From Cherax quadricarinatus (lineage: Eukaryota > Arthropoda > Malacostraca > Decapoda > Parastacidae), in the NCBI RefSeq assembly GCF_038502225.1, contig NC_091311.1, forward strand, positions 35,652,084-35,716,083: a DNA stretch of 64,000 nucleotides, in the 5' to 3' direction. Positions 11,881 to 22,004 of this stretch are shown one piece after another (position 1 is the stretch's first letter; the number at the start of each line of letters is the position of its first letter). A model generated the notes under the pieces. The model saw only the letters and a list, made by a program, of their open reading frames with translations. It ran no database searches and was not told the origin of the DNA. A program made the position numbers and the translations under genes.

Positions 11881-13070
11881 AGAAAGGAAGCAGAAAACTG
11901 GAATAAGGAAAGGAACATTGGAAGAAGGAAATAGAACGGTGGAGGAAGGAAAAATAACGATGATGGAAGGAAACAAATCGATGGAGGAAGAAAACAGAAA
12001 GATGGAGAAATAAAACAGAACGATGAAAGAATTAAATAGAGCGATAGAGGAATAAAGCAGAAAGATGAAGGAAACAACGGAAAAATGGAGGAAGAAAACA
12101 GAGCGATGAATGGAGAAAACAGAAAGATGGAGGAAGAAAAGAGAACGATAGAGGAATGAAATAGAAAGGAAACGATGAAGGAAGAAAATAGAACGATGGA
12201 GTAAAAAAAATAGAAAGATGAAGGAAGGAAACAGAAAGATGGCTGAAAAAACAAAAAGATGGAGGAAGTAAACAGAACAAGGAAGGAAGAAAGCAGAATA
12301 ATATAGGAAGAAGTCAGAAAGATGGAGAAAGAAAAGAGAACGACGGAGGCAGAAAACAGAAAGATGGAGGCAGAAAACAGAAAAATGAAGGAAGGAAATA
12401 GACCAATGGATGAAGATAACAGAAAGATGGAGAAAGAGAACAGAAGGATGGAGGAAAGAACAGGAAGATGGAGGAAGAAAATAAAAAGAGGAAGGAAGAA
12501 AACAGAATGAAATAGGAAGGAAACAGAAAGATGGACGAAGAAAATAGGACCATGGAGGAAGAAAACAGAAAGATGGAGAAAGAAAATAAAACGAGGAAGG
12601 AAGAAAACAGAAAGAGGGAGGGAGAAAATAGAAGGATAGAGGAAGAAAACAGAACGATGGATGAAGAAAACAGAAAGATGGAGGAAGACAACAGAACGAT
12701 AGAGGAAGAAAACAGAAAAGTGAAGGAATAAAACAGAACGATGAAGGAACAAACAGAAAGATTAAGGAAGAAAACAGAAAGATGGAGGAACAAAACAGAA
12801 CGAGGAAAGAAGAAAACAGAAAGATCGGGGAAAATAACAGAAGGATGTTGGGAGAAAACAGAAAGCTGGAGGAAGAAAAAAGAACGATGGATGAAGAAAA
12901 CAGAAAGATGGAGGAAAGAAACAGAAAGATGGAGGCAGGAAACAGAAAGATGAAGGAATAAAACAGAACGATGGAGGAAAAAAGAGAAAGATGAAAGAAG
13001 AAAACAGAAAGATGGAGGAAAAAATAGAAAGATGAAAGAAGAAAACAGAAGGGTGGAAGAAAGAAAAGCA
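11881..13070. repeat. 21-bp purine minisatellite, diverged
   Basis: Units of the form GATGGAGGAAGAAAACAGAA plus one base, with many substitutions and small indels. The monomer is a close relative of the 21-bp monomers at 24.9 and 30.4-53.9 kb. Divergence between units is higher than in those fields, so this is probably an older or less homogenised copy. Confidence 0.85.
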
Positions 13071-13690
13071 GAGTGGAGGATGGACACAAAATGGTGAAGG
13101 ATGATAGGAGATGAATTGAGGAAAGAAAAATGAAGACATATAGTAAATGGAAATAGAGGAAAGACGAAATGAAAAATGAGAATGAGGAAACAAAGGGAAG
13201 GCAGGGTGAAAGACGAGACAGAAGGATAATAGAGGGGAAGAAAATAGGAGTGAAGAAAAAAAGAGGAAGGGGGTAGAAAGTAGAGACGTTGGAGCGGGAA
13301 TAATGAGGGAGAAACATAAAACGAAAACAAAACGAAGGAATTAAAAAAAAGGGAATTAAAGGAAACGGAGAGCTAAAGGAAACAAAAGGAAGAAAATGTA
13401 GAAGAAGGAAATGCTTGATAAGAAAACAAATATAGGAAAGAAAAAAGGTGGAAAGGAACAAAAAGAATGTAGAAAACGGAAATGTAGAAGAAGGATACAG
13501 AGTAATGTTGAAAGTGAGCAGAGAAGTGAATGTAGAGGACAGAGGAATAATGAATGAAGCAGAAGGTGGAGGAAGAAAACGGAGGAGTGGAGAAAGGAAA
13601 CAGAACAGAGGTAAAAGAAAAAATTAGTGGAAGAAGACATAAGTTAGGGAAAGAAGAAGAGTGTTCGTTGAATTAAGAAAAGTTGCGAAA
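13071..13690. other. purine-rich DNA, no clear period
   Basis: A/G-rich with AGGAAAG/GAAGAAAA motifs, probably a decayed minisatellite. No gene or mobile element recognised. Confidence 0.6.
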
Positions 13691-14100
13691 GATGGAAACA
13701 GAAGGACAGAAGAAACAGAAGGGTAGAATAAACAGAAGGGCAGAAGAAACAGAAGGGTAGAATAAACAGAAGGGCAGAAGAAACAGAAGGGTAGAATAAA
13801 CAGAAGGGCAGAAGAAACAGAAGGGTAGAATAAACAGAAGGGCAGAAGAAACAGAAGGGTAGAATAAACAGAAGGGCAGAAGAAACAGAAGGGTAGAATA
13901 AACAGAAGGGCAGAAGAAACAGAAGGGTAGAATAAACAGAAGGGCAGAAGAAACAGAAGGGTAGAATAATCAGAAGGGCAGAAGAAACAGAAGGGTAGAA
14001 TAAACAGAAGGGCAGAAGAAACAGAAGGGTAGAATAAACAGAAGGGCAGAAGAAACAGAAGGGTGGAAGAAACAGAAGGGTGGAAGAAACAGAAGGGTGG
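13691..14100. repeat. 34-bp dimeric satellite (2 x 17 bp)
   Basis: Two 17-bp monomers alternate strictly: GAAGAAACAGAAGGGTA and GAATAAACAGAAGGGCA. They differ at two positions, so the true repeat unit is the 34-bp dimer, present about eleven times. One dimer has ATAATC in place of ATAAAC near 13965. The last three units (from about 14055) drop the alternation and use a GGTGGAAG version. Confidence 0.96.
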
Positions 14101-14416
14101 AAGGAAGAAAGAAACTTGGGAGTGCAGGAAACAAAAATAGTGGCGAAAGGAAAGGAAGCAGTGATATGAAACGAAGGTTTGGGAGAAAAAATAAAGAGGT
14201 GGTAGAGGAGAAAACATAGAGGTAGAAGAAAACAGATGTATGAATGAACGGAAAAGAGGGGGAGGGGACTAGAAGACAAGACAGGCGAAGAGATGAGAAG
14301 AAAGTCACAAAACAGATGAAGAGATGAGGAGGGAGTCAGAAGACAAGTGATGAGGATACCCAGAAAGAATATCAGAATAAATGAGAAGAAAACAGTGATC
14401 AGGTCAGGTTTACCTG
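14101..14416. other. purine-rich DNA, no clear period
   Basis: Mixed A/G-rich sequence ending in GATCAGGTCAGGTTTACCTG, where the strand bias stops. No gene seen. Confidence 0.6.
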
Positions 14417-14735
14417 TGTGTTCTGAAGACCAGAACACTTGACAAAGTACTGGGAATGTGTTCTGAAGACCAGAACACTTGACAAAGTTCTGGGAATGTG
14501 CTCTGAAGACCAGAACACTGGACAAAGTTCTGGAAATGTGTTCTGAAGATCAGAACACTTGACAAGGTACTGGGAATGTGCTCTGAAGACCAGAACACTG
14601 GACAAAGTTCTGGAAATGTGTTCTGAAGATCAGAACACTTGACAAGGTACTGGGAATGTGCTCTGAAAACCAGAACACTGGGAAATGCACTGGGAGTGTG
14701 TCCTGAAGACCAGAACACTTAACAGTGCACAGAGG
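14417..14735. repeat. 40-bp satellite with 80-bp duplicated dimer
   Basis: Eight units starting GTTCTGAAGACCAGAACACT and continuing TGACAAAGTACTGGGAATGT. The 80 bp at 14501-14580 and 14581-14660 are essentially identical and share the same variants (CTCTGAAG, CACTGGACAAAGTTC, then GAAGATCAG, CAAGGTAC), showing copying as dimers. The right end decays from about 14660. The array is not purine-biased, unlike its left neighbours. Confidence 0.95.
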
Positions 14736-14929
14736 ATATATTTTGAAAGTGTTCTGGGTCTGAGGTCTGCTTTAACAACACGGCGTCTGTAACAACTACA
14801 AAAGGAACAGATAAAACAGGAATAAATCTCTGGCTGTGATCTCTGATGTAGCATTACAGGACATTGCTAATGTCAGAAAGGTGAATATTTCTTTTACGCT
14901 TTTAAAGTCTATCGGAATAGGTTACATAA
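14736..14929. other. complex DNA, no feature recognised
   Basis: Non-repetitive sequence between the 40-bp array and the Penelope-like remnant. It may be the 3' non-coding part of that element, but nothing in it proves this. Confidence 0.5.
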
Positions 14930-15244
14930 CGTCGTCAAAATGACTAGTTCAGTCTGCGCCACTTTTCCATCCTGTGGAGGGTAGCGCGAGAGTATATGAA
15001 TACACAAAAGGCCGAGCTGAGAAACTAGGCCTTTTGTGTAGACATGTGCTTTTGCCCTACCACTAATGTACTGGAGAGGGTAAAAGGAGGGGGAAATAGA
15101 ATGAATTCCGGAAGTATGAGTTGGGGAAGTATGAACCACGTTCATGCGAAGTGCACTGACTTGGCGAAATGCAACTTTAATTTCCATATGACGAAGGGTC
15201 TTATTGCGATTTTGTAAATTATAAATAAAAACTAAGGAAAGCAC
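14909..15244 (-). pseudogene. GIY-YIG endonuclease remnant of the Penelope-like element
   Basis: A 111-codon open frame. Residues 22-45 (IKVAFRQVSALRMNVVH, then TSPTHTS) match the linker that precedes the nuclease in PLEs (KVxF, then a basic stretch, then VxxSPxxxSG). Residues 46-65 then align with the nuclease start: GIHSI in place of GIYxI, PLQYIS in place of xxxYIG, followed by GRAK. The Tyr of GIY is His here, the cysteines usual between the two motifs are replaced (SPSFYP), and the Gly of YIG is Ser, so catalytic function is unlikely. The frame differs from that of the RT pieces, implying an indel in between. It is a fragment, not a host gene. Confidence 0.65.
15001..15040. other. perfect 13-bp inverted repeat, 14-nt loop
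   Basis: TACACAAAAGGCC at 15001-15013 is the exact reverse complement of GGCCTTTTGTGTA at 15028-15040. The loop is 14 nt. It lies inside the GIY-YIG-like open frame of the Penelope-like remnant. There is no U-run or other transcription terminator context. Confidence 0.9.
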
Positions 15245-15362
15245 ACAAGTTCTGAGACAAAAAGTGGACCTAGGAGAGAAGGACGTTTATATAGCATGAG
15301 ATATTTTGAAATTAGGAAGGAAGGAAAACAAGAGAACGAACAGCAAAGAGTGAAATTTTTCA

Positions 15363-16146
15363 GTCAAGAACTTGGAAATCACAGATGTAGAGGGCGCAGA
15401 GGAAGAGATAAACCAGAATACCTCCCTTGGTAGGAGGTACATAATAAGAAAAGTAATGAATATGCCTCCTACTAGCCTTTTTTTCCCGGTAAACAGGAAA
15501 AAAACCAATTACAGAGCAAGGAGATGAACATCAAGAAAGGGAATTAGTGGGTAAGCTTCCCAGCAGCTTTAAGCTTGATAGACGGAGCAAGAGTGTAAAG
15601 AGCAGCAAGGAAGAGTTGAGAGAGGCCAGAGTCATGCAGTCTCAGAGTGGAGATGAGCCGGAGAAAAAAAAAAACTTATACCAATAGGGTGAAGTAGAAC
15701 AACATCTGAACTTTCTATTGCATATGAAGGCTGGCAAGAACAGGGGATCGGAGTGAGCCCACAACACCAAAAGTCTGAGAATAATATCTACGTTTTGTAG
15801 TTACCTATGAAAATTACATTTAGTTACCTTCGAAAATTAAGTCATTCTTGGTAGTTCCCTTAGAAATAATATTAAATAGAATTCTCACAAAGACCCATAA
15901 GGTCAAGAGAGACATAAGTAGACAGAAAAAACTAGCCTCTTACTAGCCATCACTCTGTGAAAACCGGCAACATCACTAGGAGGAACGTCAGTAAAGAGTG
16001 ACGCTTCATCAAGACTCACCATCTTGTAGGCCGCGAGTGGCCACACTGGCTGGATGAAACTTTGAAAGTAATAGAGGCGAGTGAGAGAAGAAGATTCAAA
16101 ACAAGGAGCAAAAGTTTCAGTAAGTCAGAAGGCAAGAGGATGAGAA
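15363..16146 (-). pseudogene. Penelope-type reverse transcriptase fragment
   Basis: Read on the minus strand from about 16146. A segment SHPLAF, stop, LTETFAPCF precedes the palm block and fits the fingers region of PLE RTs. Next come KMVSLD (Met codon at 16020-16022) and SLFTDVP; the Asp of SLD is the first catalytic carboxylate position. The second catalytic motif (xDD) was not found in the following 450 nt, which fits a deletion or heavy decay. The distal block 15500-15363 is in the same frame modulo three as the palm block and ends at a TGA (15360-15362). It cannot encode a working enzyme. Confidence 0.75.
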
Positions 16147-16150
16147 ACAG

Positions 16151-16399
16151 ATCTTCTAAGGGGAATTATTTTGCATAAGAAAACAAGAGGGTGGCTCACA
16201 GATGGCAGACTGAACAGAGAATGCAATATGAAGTTGAAAACCCTGGTGATGCGATCGAGAGAGCTTCAAGAGGAGTGTAAAAGCGAGAGCCTGTGAGCAA
16301 AGAACTCGGCCTTACGGTGGAAATCCTCGACGACAAGAACCGAAATGAATTAGCCAGAGGGAAAGATGACTAGGTTTTGTAGTAGATTTCAGAGCAGTA
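16151..16399. other. complex DNA, possible 5' part of the Penelope-like element
   Basis: Non-repetitive. The minus strand could hold the N-terminal RT region of the element but shows no motif I can defend. Confidence 0.45.
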
Positions 16400-16672
16400 A
16401 TGGAAGCTGGATACTCCAGGTTATGGAAGATACGGCAGGTTATGGAAGATACGGCAGGTTATGGAAGATACGCCAGGTTATGGAAGATACGGCAGGTTAT
16501 GGAAGCTGATACGACAGGTTATGGAAGATACGGCAGGTTATGGAAGATACGGCAGGTTATGGAAGATGATACGACAGGTTATGGAAGATACGACAGGTTA
16601 TGGAAGATACGGCAGGTTATGGAAGCTGATACGACAGGTTATGGAAGATACGACAGGTTATGGAAGATGAAT
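16400..16672. repeat. 19-bp minisatellite AGGTTATGGAAGATACGGC
   Basis: About fourteen units of 19 bp, with occasional 21-22 bp units containing GCTGATACGAC or GATGATACGAC. The long units recur at similar spacing (near 16505, 16565, 16625; about 60 bp), so a three-unit higher-order repeat is present in the right half. Confidence 0.94.
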
Positions 16673-16767
16673 TAGTCTAAAGAGGGAAAAAAAGAAGGTT
16701 GATATCAAGAGTAAAGAGAACGAAGCAGGTTTTTTATTAAAAAAAAATACTTGAGCCATCTAGATAA

Positions 16768-17088
16768 GGAGATGTAAGGACAAGGACAGCCAAGGACAGA
16801 TCAGGAGATGTAAGGACAAGGACAGGCAAGAACAAATCAGGAGATGTAAGGACAAGGACAACCAAGGACAGTTCAGGAGATGTAAGGACAAGGACAGCCA
16901 AGGACAGATCAGGAGATGTAAGGACAAGAACAGCCAAGGACAGATCAGGAGATGTAAGGGCAAGAACAGCCAAGGACAGATCTGGAGATGTAAGGACAAG
17001 AACAACCAAGGACAGATCAGGAGATGTAAGGACAAGGATAGCCAAGGACAGATCAGGAGATGTAAGGACAAGGACAAACAAGGATGGG
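16768..17088. repeat. 36-bp satellite, left block
   Basis: About nine units of GGAGATGTAAGGACAAGGAC followed by AGCCAAGGACAGATCA. Variants (AGGCAAGAACAAATCA, AACCAAGGACAGTTCA) mark individual units. The same monomer reappears at 17630 after a 540-bp interruption. Confidence 0.96.
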
Positions 17089-17562
17089 GTTATTTGTGAA
17101 GAGATTGGGCACAAATAAAAAATGAAGAGAAATAAGGAAATAAATAATTGAGGGAAGCAAATAGAAGAGAAAAAGAGGATGTAGAAGAGAAAGGAAATAA
17201 AAAGTAGAATAAGCGTAAACGAGGATGTTGGAAGAAAATGGAGGGTAGAAGAAGGGATAAAATGTATGTAGGGAGAAAACATAGAGAAGCAGAAGGAAGA
17301 AACAGAAGAAAAGCCAAGAAAGAAAAGAAGGAAGGAGAAAGGAAGAAAGCCCAAGTAGGTGAAAAGAAGCAGAAGGGTTGCAAGAAATAAACAGAGAAGC
17401 AAAGGAAAGAAATAAAGTGAAGTAAAGAAACAGGGGAGGAAGAAAAACCGAGAGGTGGAGAAGAGGAAATAGTGCGGTGGAAAACGTAGAATAGAGTAGA
17501 TACGAAACAGAAGATGTAGGAAGGAAACAAGTGATAAAAGAAAACAGTGAGAAGGAGGAACT

Positions 17563-17566
<4 letters not shown>
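17089..17566. other. purine-rich insert splitting the 36-bp satellite
   Basis: A/G-rich sequence without a clear tandem unit between the two 36-bp blocks. No coding motif seen. Confidence 0.6.

Positions 17567-17629
<63 letters not shown>
17567..17629. repeat. (AG)n microsatellite
   Basis: About 31 uninterrupted AG dinucleotides, joined directly to the GATCAGGAGATG start of the right 36-bp block. Confidence 0.98.
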
Positions 17630-17631
<2 letters not shown>

Positions 17632-17806
17632 AGGAGATGTAAGGACAAGGACAGCCAAGGACAGATCAGGAGATGTAAGGACAAGGACAGGCAAGAACAA
17701 ATCAGGAGATGTAAGGACAAGGACAGCCAAGGACAGATCAGGAGATGTAAGGACAAGGACAGGCAAGAACAAATCAGGAGATGTAAGGACAAGGACAGCC
17801 AAGGAC
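17630..17806. repeat. 36-bp satellite, right block
   Basis: Five units with the same monomer as 16768-17088. Two versions alternate (AGCCAAGGACAGATCA and AGGCAAGAACAAATCA), making 72-bp dimers. Confidence 0.96.
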
Positions 17807-17848
17807 AATAAAAATGCTTTCAAATGAGCTGATGTAGGTAACAGCTCT

Positions 17849-18152
17849 TAGCTTGCCAATAAAGTTAGGAATCCTTAACCTGTAAATAGCTTGCCAATAA
17901 AGTTAGGAATCCTTAACCTGTAAATAGCTTGTCAATAAAGTTAGGAATCCTTAACCTGTAAATAGCTTGTCAATAAAGTTAGGAATCCTTAACCTGTAAA
18001 TAGCTTGCCAATAAAGTTAGGAATCCTTAACCTGTAAATAGCTTGCCAATAAAGTTAGGAATCCTTAACCTGTAAATAGCTTGTCAATAAAGTTAGGAAT
18101 CCTTAACCTGTAAATAGCTTGTCAATAAAGCTAGGGATCCTTAACCTTGTCA
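17849..18152. repeat. 38-bp satellite, each unit with AATAAA
   Basis: Eight units of 38 bp: TAGCTTGYCAATAAAGTTAG, then GAATCCTTAACCTGTAAA. The Y position reads C,C,T,T,C,C,T,T, so the array is two copies of a 152-bp four-unit block. Every unit contains AATAAA on the + strand, the sequence of a polyadenylation signal, but no gene lies upstream on that strand. The last unit decays (AAGCTAGGGATCC). The array is not purine-biased. Confidence 0.97.
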
Positions 18153-18725
18153 AACCCTGTGTAAAAAAAAAAGGATAACACGAAGGAAACAAAGACGTGG
18201 AGAAGGAAAACAATGAAGTCAATAAATGGAAACAGATTAGAAATAGGAAAACAGAGGGTTATAGCAAGAAATAGAGGGAGAGAACAGAAAGAAACAGAGT
18301 TATGAAGGAAGGGCTAAAGGAAGGAAGGTAACATGCAGGAGAAAGAAGGTAGCAGAAGAATACAAGAAGAAAATATAAGGGTTAAAGAGAAAGGTAAAGA
18401 GGAAGACGAAATAAACAGAGAAGATTAGAAAGAGGAAGAGAATTAGTAACAAATATTTGGAGGAAAGATAAAAAGGGACAAGAGGGAAGAAACAGAGGAG
18501 AGAGACAAATTGAAAAATGGCAGAAGTAATAAATAAATCACAAGAAGGAAGAAGAGGAATAAGATAATTAAAAAGAGGGATTTGAAAAGAAAGCAAAAAT
18601 AAAAAAAAACGGAGGGAAAAAAGAAAGAGGAAGAAACCAACGGGAACAAAGAAAGAAGGAAACAAATAAAATAAATAAAGTAGGAAACAAGAGTTGAGAG
18701 ATGCAAAAAAAAAAAGTAGGAAGAA
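18153..18725. other. purine-rich DNA, no clear period
   Basis: Returns to strong A/G bias after the 38-bp array. No tandem unit or gene recognised. Confidence 0.6.
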
Positions 18726-19410
18726 AACAGGAAGTATAGAAAGGAAACAGAGAGTGTAAGAAGGAAATAGAGAGCGTAAGAAAGAAACAGAGAGTGTAAG
18801 AAGGAAACAGAGAGTGTAAGAAAGAAACAGAGAGTGTAAGAAGGAAACAGAGAGTGTAAGAAAGAAACAGAGAGTGTAAGAAGGAAACAGAGAGTGTAAG
18901 AAGGAAACAGAGAGTGTAAGAAGGAAACAGAGAGTGTAAGAAGGAAACAGAGAGCGTAAGAAAGAAACAGAGAGTGTAAGAAGGAAACAGAGAGTGTAAG
19001 AAAGAAACAGAGAGTGTAAGAAGGAAATAGAGAGTGTAAGAAGGAAACAAAGAGTGTAAGAAGGAAACAGAGAGTGCAAGAAGGAAACAGAGAGTGTAAG
19101 AAGGAAACAGAGAGTGTAAGAAGGAAACAGAGAGCGTAAGAAAGAAACAGAGAGTGTAAGAAGGAAACAGAGAGTGTAAGAAAGAAACAGAGAGTGTAAG
19201 AAGGAAACAGAGAGTGTAAGAAGGAAACAGAGAGTGTAAGAAGGAAACAGAATATGTAAGAAGGAAACAGAGAGTGTAAGAAGGAAACAGAGAGTGTAAG
19301 AAAGAAACAGAGAGTGTAAGAAGGAAACAGAGAGTGTAAGAAGGAAACAAAGAGTGTAAGAAGGAAACAGAATATGTAAGAAGGAAACAGAGAGTATAGG
19401 AATGAAACAA
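18726..19410. repeat. 20-bp purine satellite AAGAAGGAAACAGAGAGTGT
   Basis: About 34 very regular units. AAGAAAG and AAGAAGG versions, plus rarer GAGCGTAAG and GAATATGTAAG versions, recur in a fixed order. For example, the units at 18762-18880 match those at 18942-19020 and 19122-19200, giving a higher-order period near 180 bp (nine units). The pattern indicates block duplication. Confidence 0.96.
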
Positions 19411-20960
19411 AGAGTGTAGAAAAGGAAACAAACGGTGCAGGTAGGAAACGGATGGTGTAGAGGAAGGAAAGAGAGAGTGTAGGAATGAAACGAAAGGTGG
19501 AGAAGAACAGAGTGTGATGAGAAAGAAAACAACGAAAAAGGAAGAAAAAAGGGGTGTAGGTAGAAAGACAGGATAAGGGGAGGTAGCAAACAGAAGGTGG
19601 AGAAAGGAAAAAAAAGAGAACGAGAAGGAGGAAAGAGAAAGGGAAGGAGGAAAGAGAAGGGGAAGGGAGTGGGAACTAGAAAAGAAAATATAGTATGAAA
19701 ACAGAAGATGAAAAGCAACACATGATAAAGATAAGTAACATAGAATGGAGGAAATATACAGACGTAAGAGAAAAGAAAGAGAGAAGTGAAGAATAGAATC
19801 AGAGAGTAGGAAAAATAATAGCGGAGAAAAAATTATGAAGGAGTGGAGGAGAAAAAGTAGTGGAGGAAGAGAGGTGTAAAAAAAGAAGAGAGAAAGAGGC
19901 AAAATATGGAATGCGAATAGAGATGGAAAAGAAAAAAAAGGGATAAAGGAAGGAAATAGAAAAGCGGATGAGGAACATAGAGCAGAGCAGAAACAAATAA
20001 GAGAAGAAGAGAAAGAAGAGGATAGAAGAAGGAAATGAGCTAAATGAAAAAGAAAAAAAATATGGAAAGGGGAAACGGGGGAGTGTGAAGAAAACAGAAA
20101 GAGGTAAGAAGAAGACAGTAGAACAGTGGTAGGAAGAAACGGAAAAGAAACAGAGAGGAAGAAAACTTAAGTTGGAGGAATAAATAGGAACTAGAAGGGA
20201 AACGGGTAAACAGGAAGGATGGAACGAAGAAACTAATGAGTAAATGAGAGAAAGAAATGGAGGAAGAAAAACACAAGTGGAGGAAGGAAATAGAAGATTG
20301 GAAGATAATTGAGGGAGACAGAAAACTGGATAAAAAGAGGGAGGAGACGGAGGTAGAAAGGAGGAAACGAGACGATGGAGGAAGTAAAAAGAATGGAAGG
20401 GAGAGAGATAACAAAATGAAGGAAACATGACGCAGTTGGAAATAACAGAAATTAAATAAAAGAGAAATGTGGAAAGAAAGAAGAGAAGAGGAAAAGAGAT
20501 GGAGATAAAGTAGAAAACAGAAGGGAACACAAGGGAAGAGGAAGAAAAAAGAGGAAAAGAGCAAGGAAATAGAAAAGAAAAGAAATAAAAAGGAAGGGAA
20601 GAGGGGGGAAGAGAAAGAGGAATGAAACAGAAGAGAAAAGGTAGAAAAATACAAGGGAAGGAAACAGAAGTAAAGGAGAAGGAAATGCAAGAGAGGAGGA
20701 AGGAAGGAAAAGAAAGAGGAAGCAAACAGGCGAGAAGAGTAAGGAAAGAGAAAAGAGGAAGGAGTCTACAGAAGGGAAGAAGGAAACTGGAGGATGAAAC
20801 GAAGAGAAAGAGAAGGAAAGAGGAAAGAAACAGAAGGAAAAGGAAGTAAACAGAAGGTAAAGGGGAGGAAATAGAAATTGAGAGCGAAAGAAGGAAAGGG
20901 GAAGGAAACAGAAAAACTGAAAGAATAAAAAGAATAGGAATTAATCAGAAGGTTAGAGGA
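19411..20960. other. purine-rich DNA, decayed minisatellite
   Basis: 1.5 kb with strong A/G bias and many GGAAGAAA, GAAACAGA and AAGGAAAT motifs, but no constant period. No coding motif seen. Confidence 0.6.
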
Positions 20961-21675
20961 AGGAAATAGAAGAGAAGAGGGAAAGAAGCAGAAGGAAAAA
21001 TGAAAGAAACAGAAGGAAAGGCAAAAGAACTGAAGGAAAGAGGAAAAAAACTGAAGGAAAGAGGAAAGAAACCGAAAGAAAGAGGAAAGAAACTGAAGGA
21101 AAGAGGAAAGAAACTGAAGGAAAGAGAAAAGAACTGAAGGAAAGATGAAATAAACTGAAGGAAAGAGGAAAGAAACTGAAGGAAAGAGGAAAGAAACTGA
21201 AGGAAAGGTGAAAGAAACTGAAGGAAAGATGAAAAACTGAAGGAAAGAGGAAAGAAACTGAAGGAAAGGTGAAAGAAATTGAAGGAAAGAGGAAAGAAAC
21301 TGAAGGAAGGTGAAAGAAACTGAAGGAAAGAGGAAGAACTGAAGGAAAGAGGAAAGAAACCGAAGGAAAGAGGAAAGAAACTGAAGGAAAGGTGAAAGAA
21401 AATGAAGGAAAGAAACTGAAGGAAAGAGGAAAGAAACTGAAGGAAAAAGGAAAGAAACTGAAGGAAAGGTGAAAGAAACTGAAGGAAAGAGGAAAGAACT
21501 GAAGGAAAGAGGAAAGAAACTGAAGGAAAGAGGAAAGAAACTGAAGGAAAGAGGAAAGAAACTGAAGGAAAAAGGAAAGAAACTGAAGGAAAGAGGAAAG
21601 AAACTGAAGGAAAAAGGAAAGAAACTGAAGGAAAGGTGAAAGAAACTGAAGGAAAGAGGAAGGAAACTAAAGGAA
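20961..21675. repeat. 21-bp purine minisatellite (CTGAAGGAAAG core)
   Basis: About 33 units: CTGAAGGAAAGAGGAAAGAA plus A, with frequent AGGTGAAAGAAA versions and several units shortened by 1-9 bp. The indels break the frame repeatedly, in contrast to the 30-54 kb field. Confidence 0.94.
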
Positions 21676-22004
21676 ACAAAACAAAAATAAAGGAAACAGA
21701 ATGGAAGAGGAAAGAAAGACAAAAGAAGAGGGGAAAAACAGAAAGGAAGAGGATGGAAAGACATGAAAGAGGAAGGACACAGAAGGAAAGAAGAAGGGAA
21801 TAAAAGGAAAGGGGACTCAAACACAAGGATAAATGAAGGAAATAGTGTTGAAAAGAAGTGAATAATGTCTGATAAAAGAAGAAAAAAAAGAAAGTAAATA
21901 TAAATATAGATGGAAATAGAGGGGGATGGAAAAGGAAGCAGATATGGAGGAATGATACTGTGGGATGGAGGAAGAAAAGAGAAAATGGAGAAAGGAAAAA
22001 AAGG
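21676..22004. other. purine-rich spacer
   Basis: A/G-rich with scattered AAACAGAAGGAAAG motifs. No gene. Confidence 0.6.

Larger units (their letters stand above)
14930..16150 (-). mobile_element. degraded Penelope-like retroelement (RT plus GIY-YIG)
   Basis: Three conserved blocks lie in the order expected of a Penelope-like element (PLE) read on the minus strand. First is a catalytic-palm block at about 15935-16022: KMVSLDEASLFTDVP, compared with the family pattern S(L/F)DVxSLFTxVP. Second is an RT-distal block at 15363-15500: VYREKKA, then HIHYFSY, then KGGILVYLFLCALYICD. Third is a GIY-YIG-type endonuclease block at about 15050-15180. Palm to distal block is about 550 nt, shorter than I expect for an intact element, so an internal deletion is likely. 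The frame carries stops and at least one shift. PLEs are common in crustacean genomes. The ends of the element were not located; it may extend to about 16400. Confidence 0.8.

Noticed and set aside
7656..12752. 1698-codon minus-strand open frame as a membrane protein
   Set aside because: Composition is only Phe, Leu, Ser, Pro, His, Thr and Tyr, and the peptide period equals the 20-bp DNA unit read over 60 bp. No start context, domain or splice structure.
14417..14735. Heat-shock-element-like TTCTG/CAGAA arms as a regulatory array
   Set aside because: The spacing does not fit the inverted GAA/TTC five-base rule of heat-shock elements, and there is no gene nearby.
16768..18152. CRISPR array (36-38 bp repeats)
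   Set aside because: Units are head-to-tail with no unique spacers, and the genome is eukaryotic.
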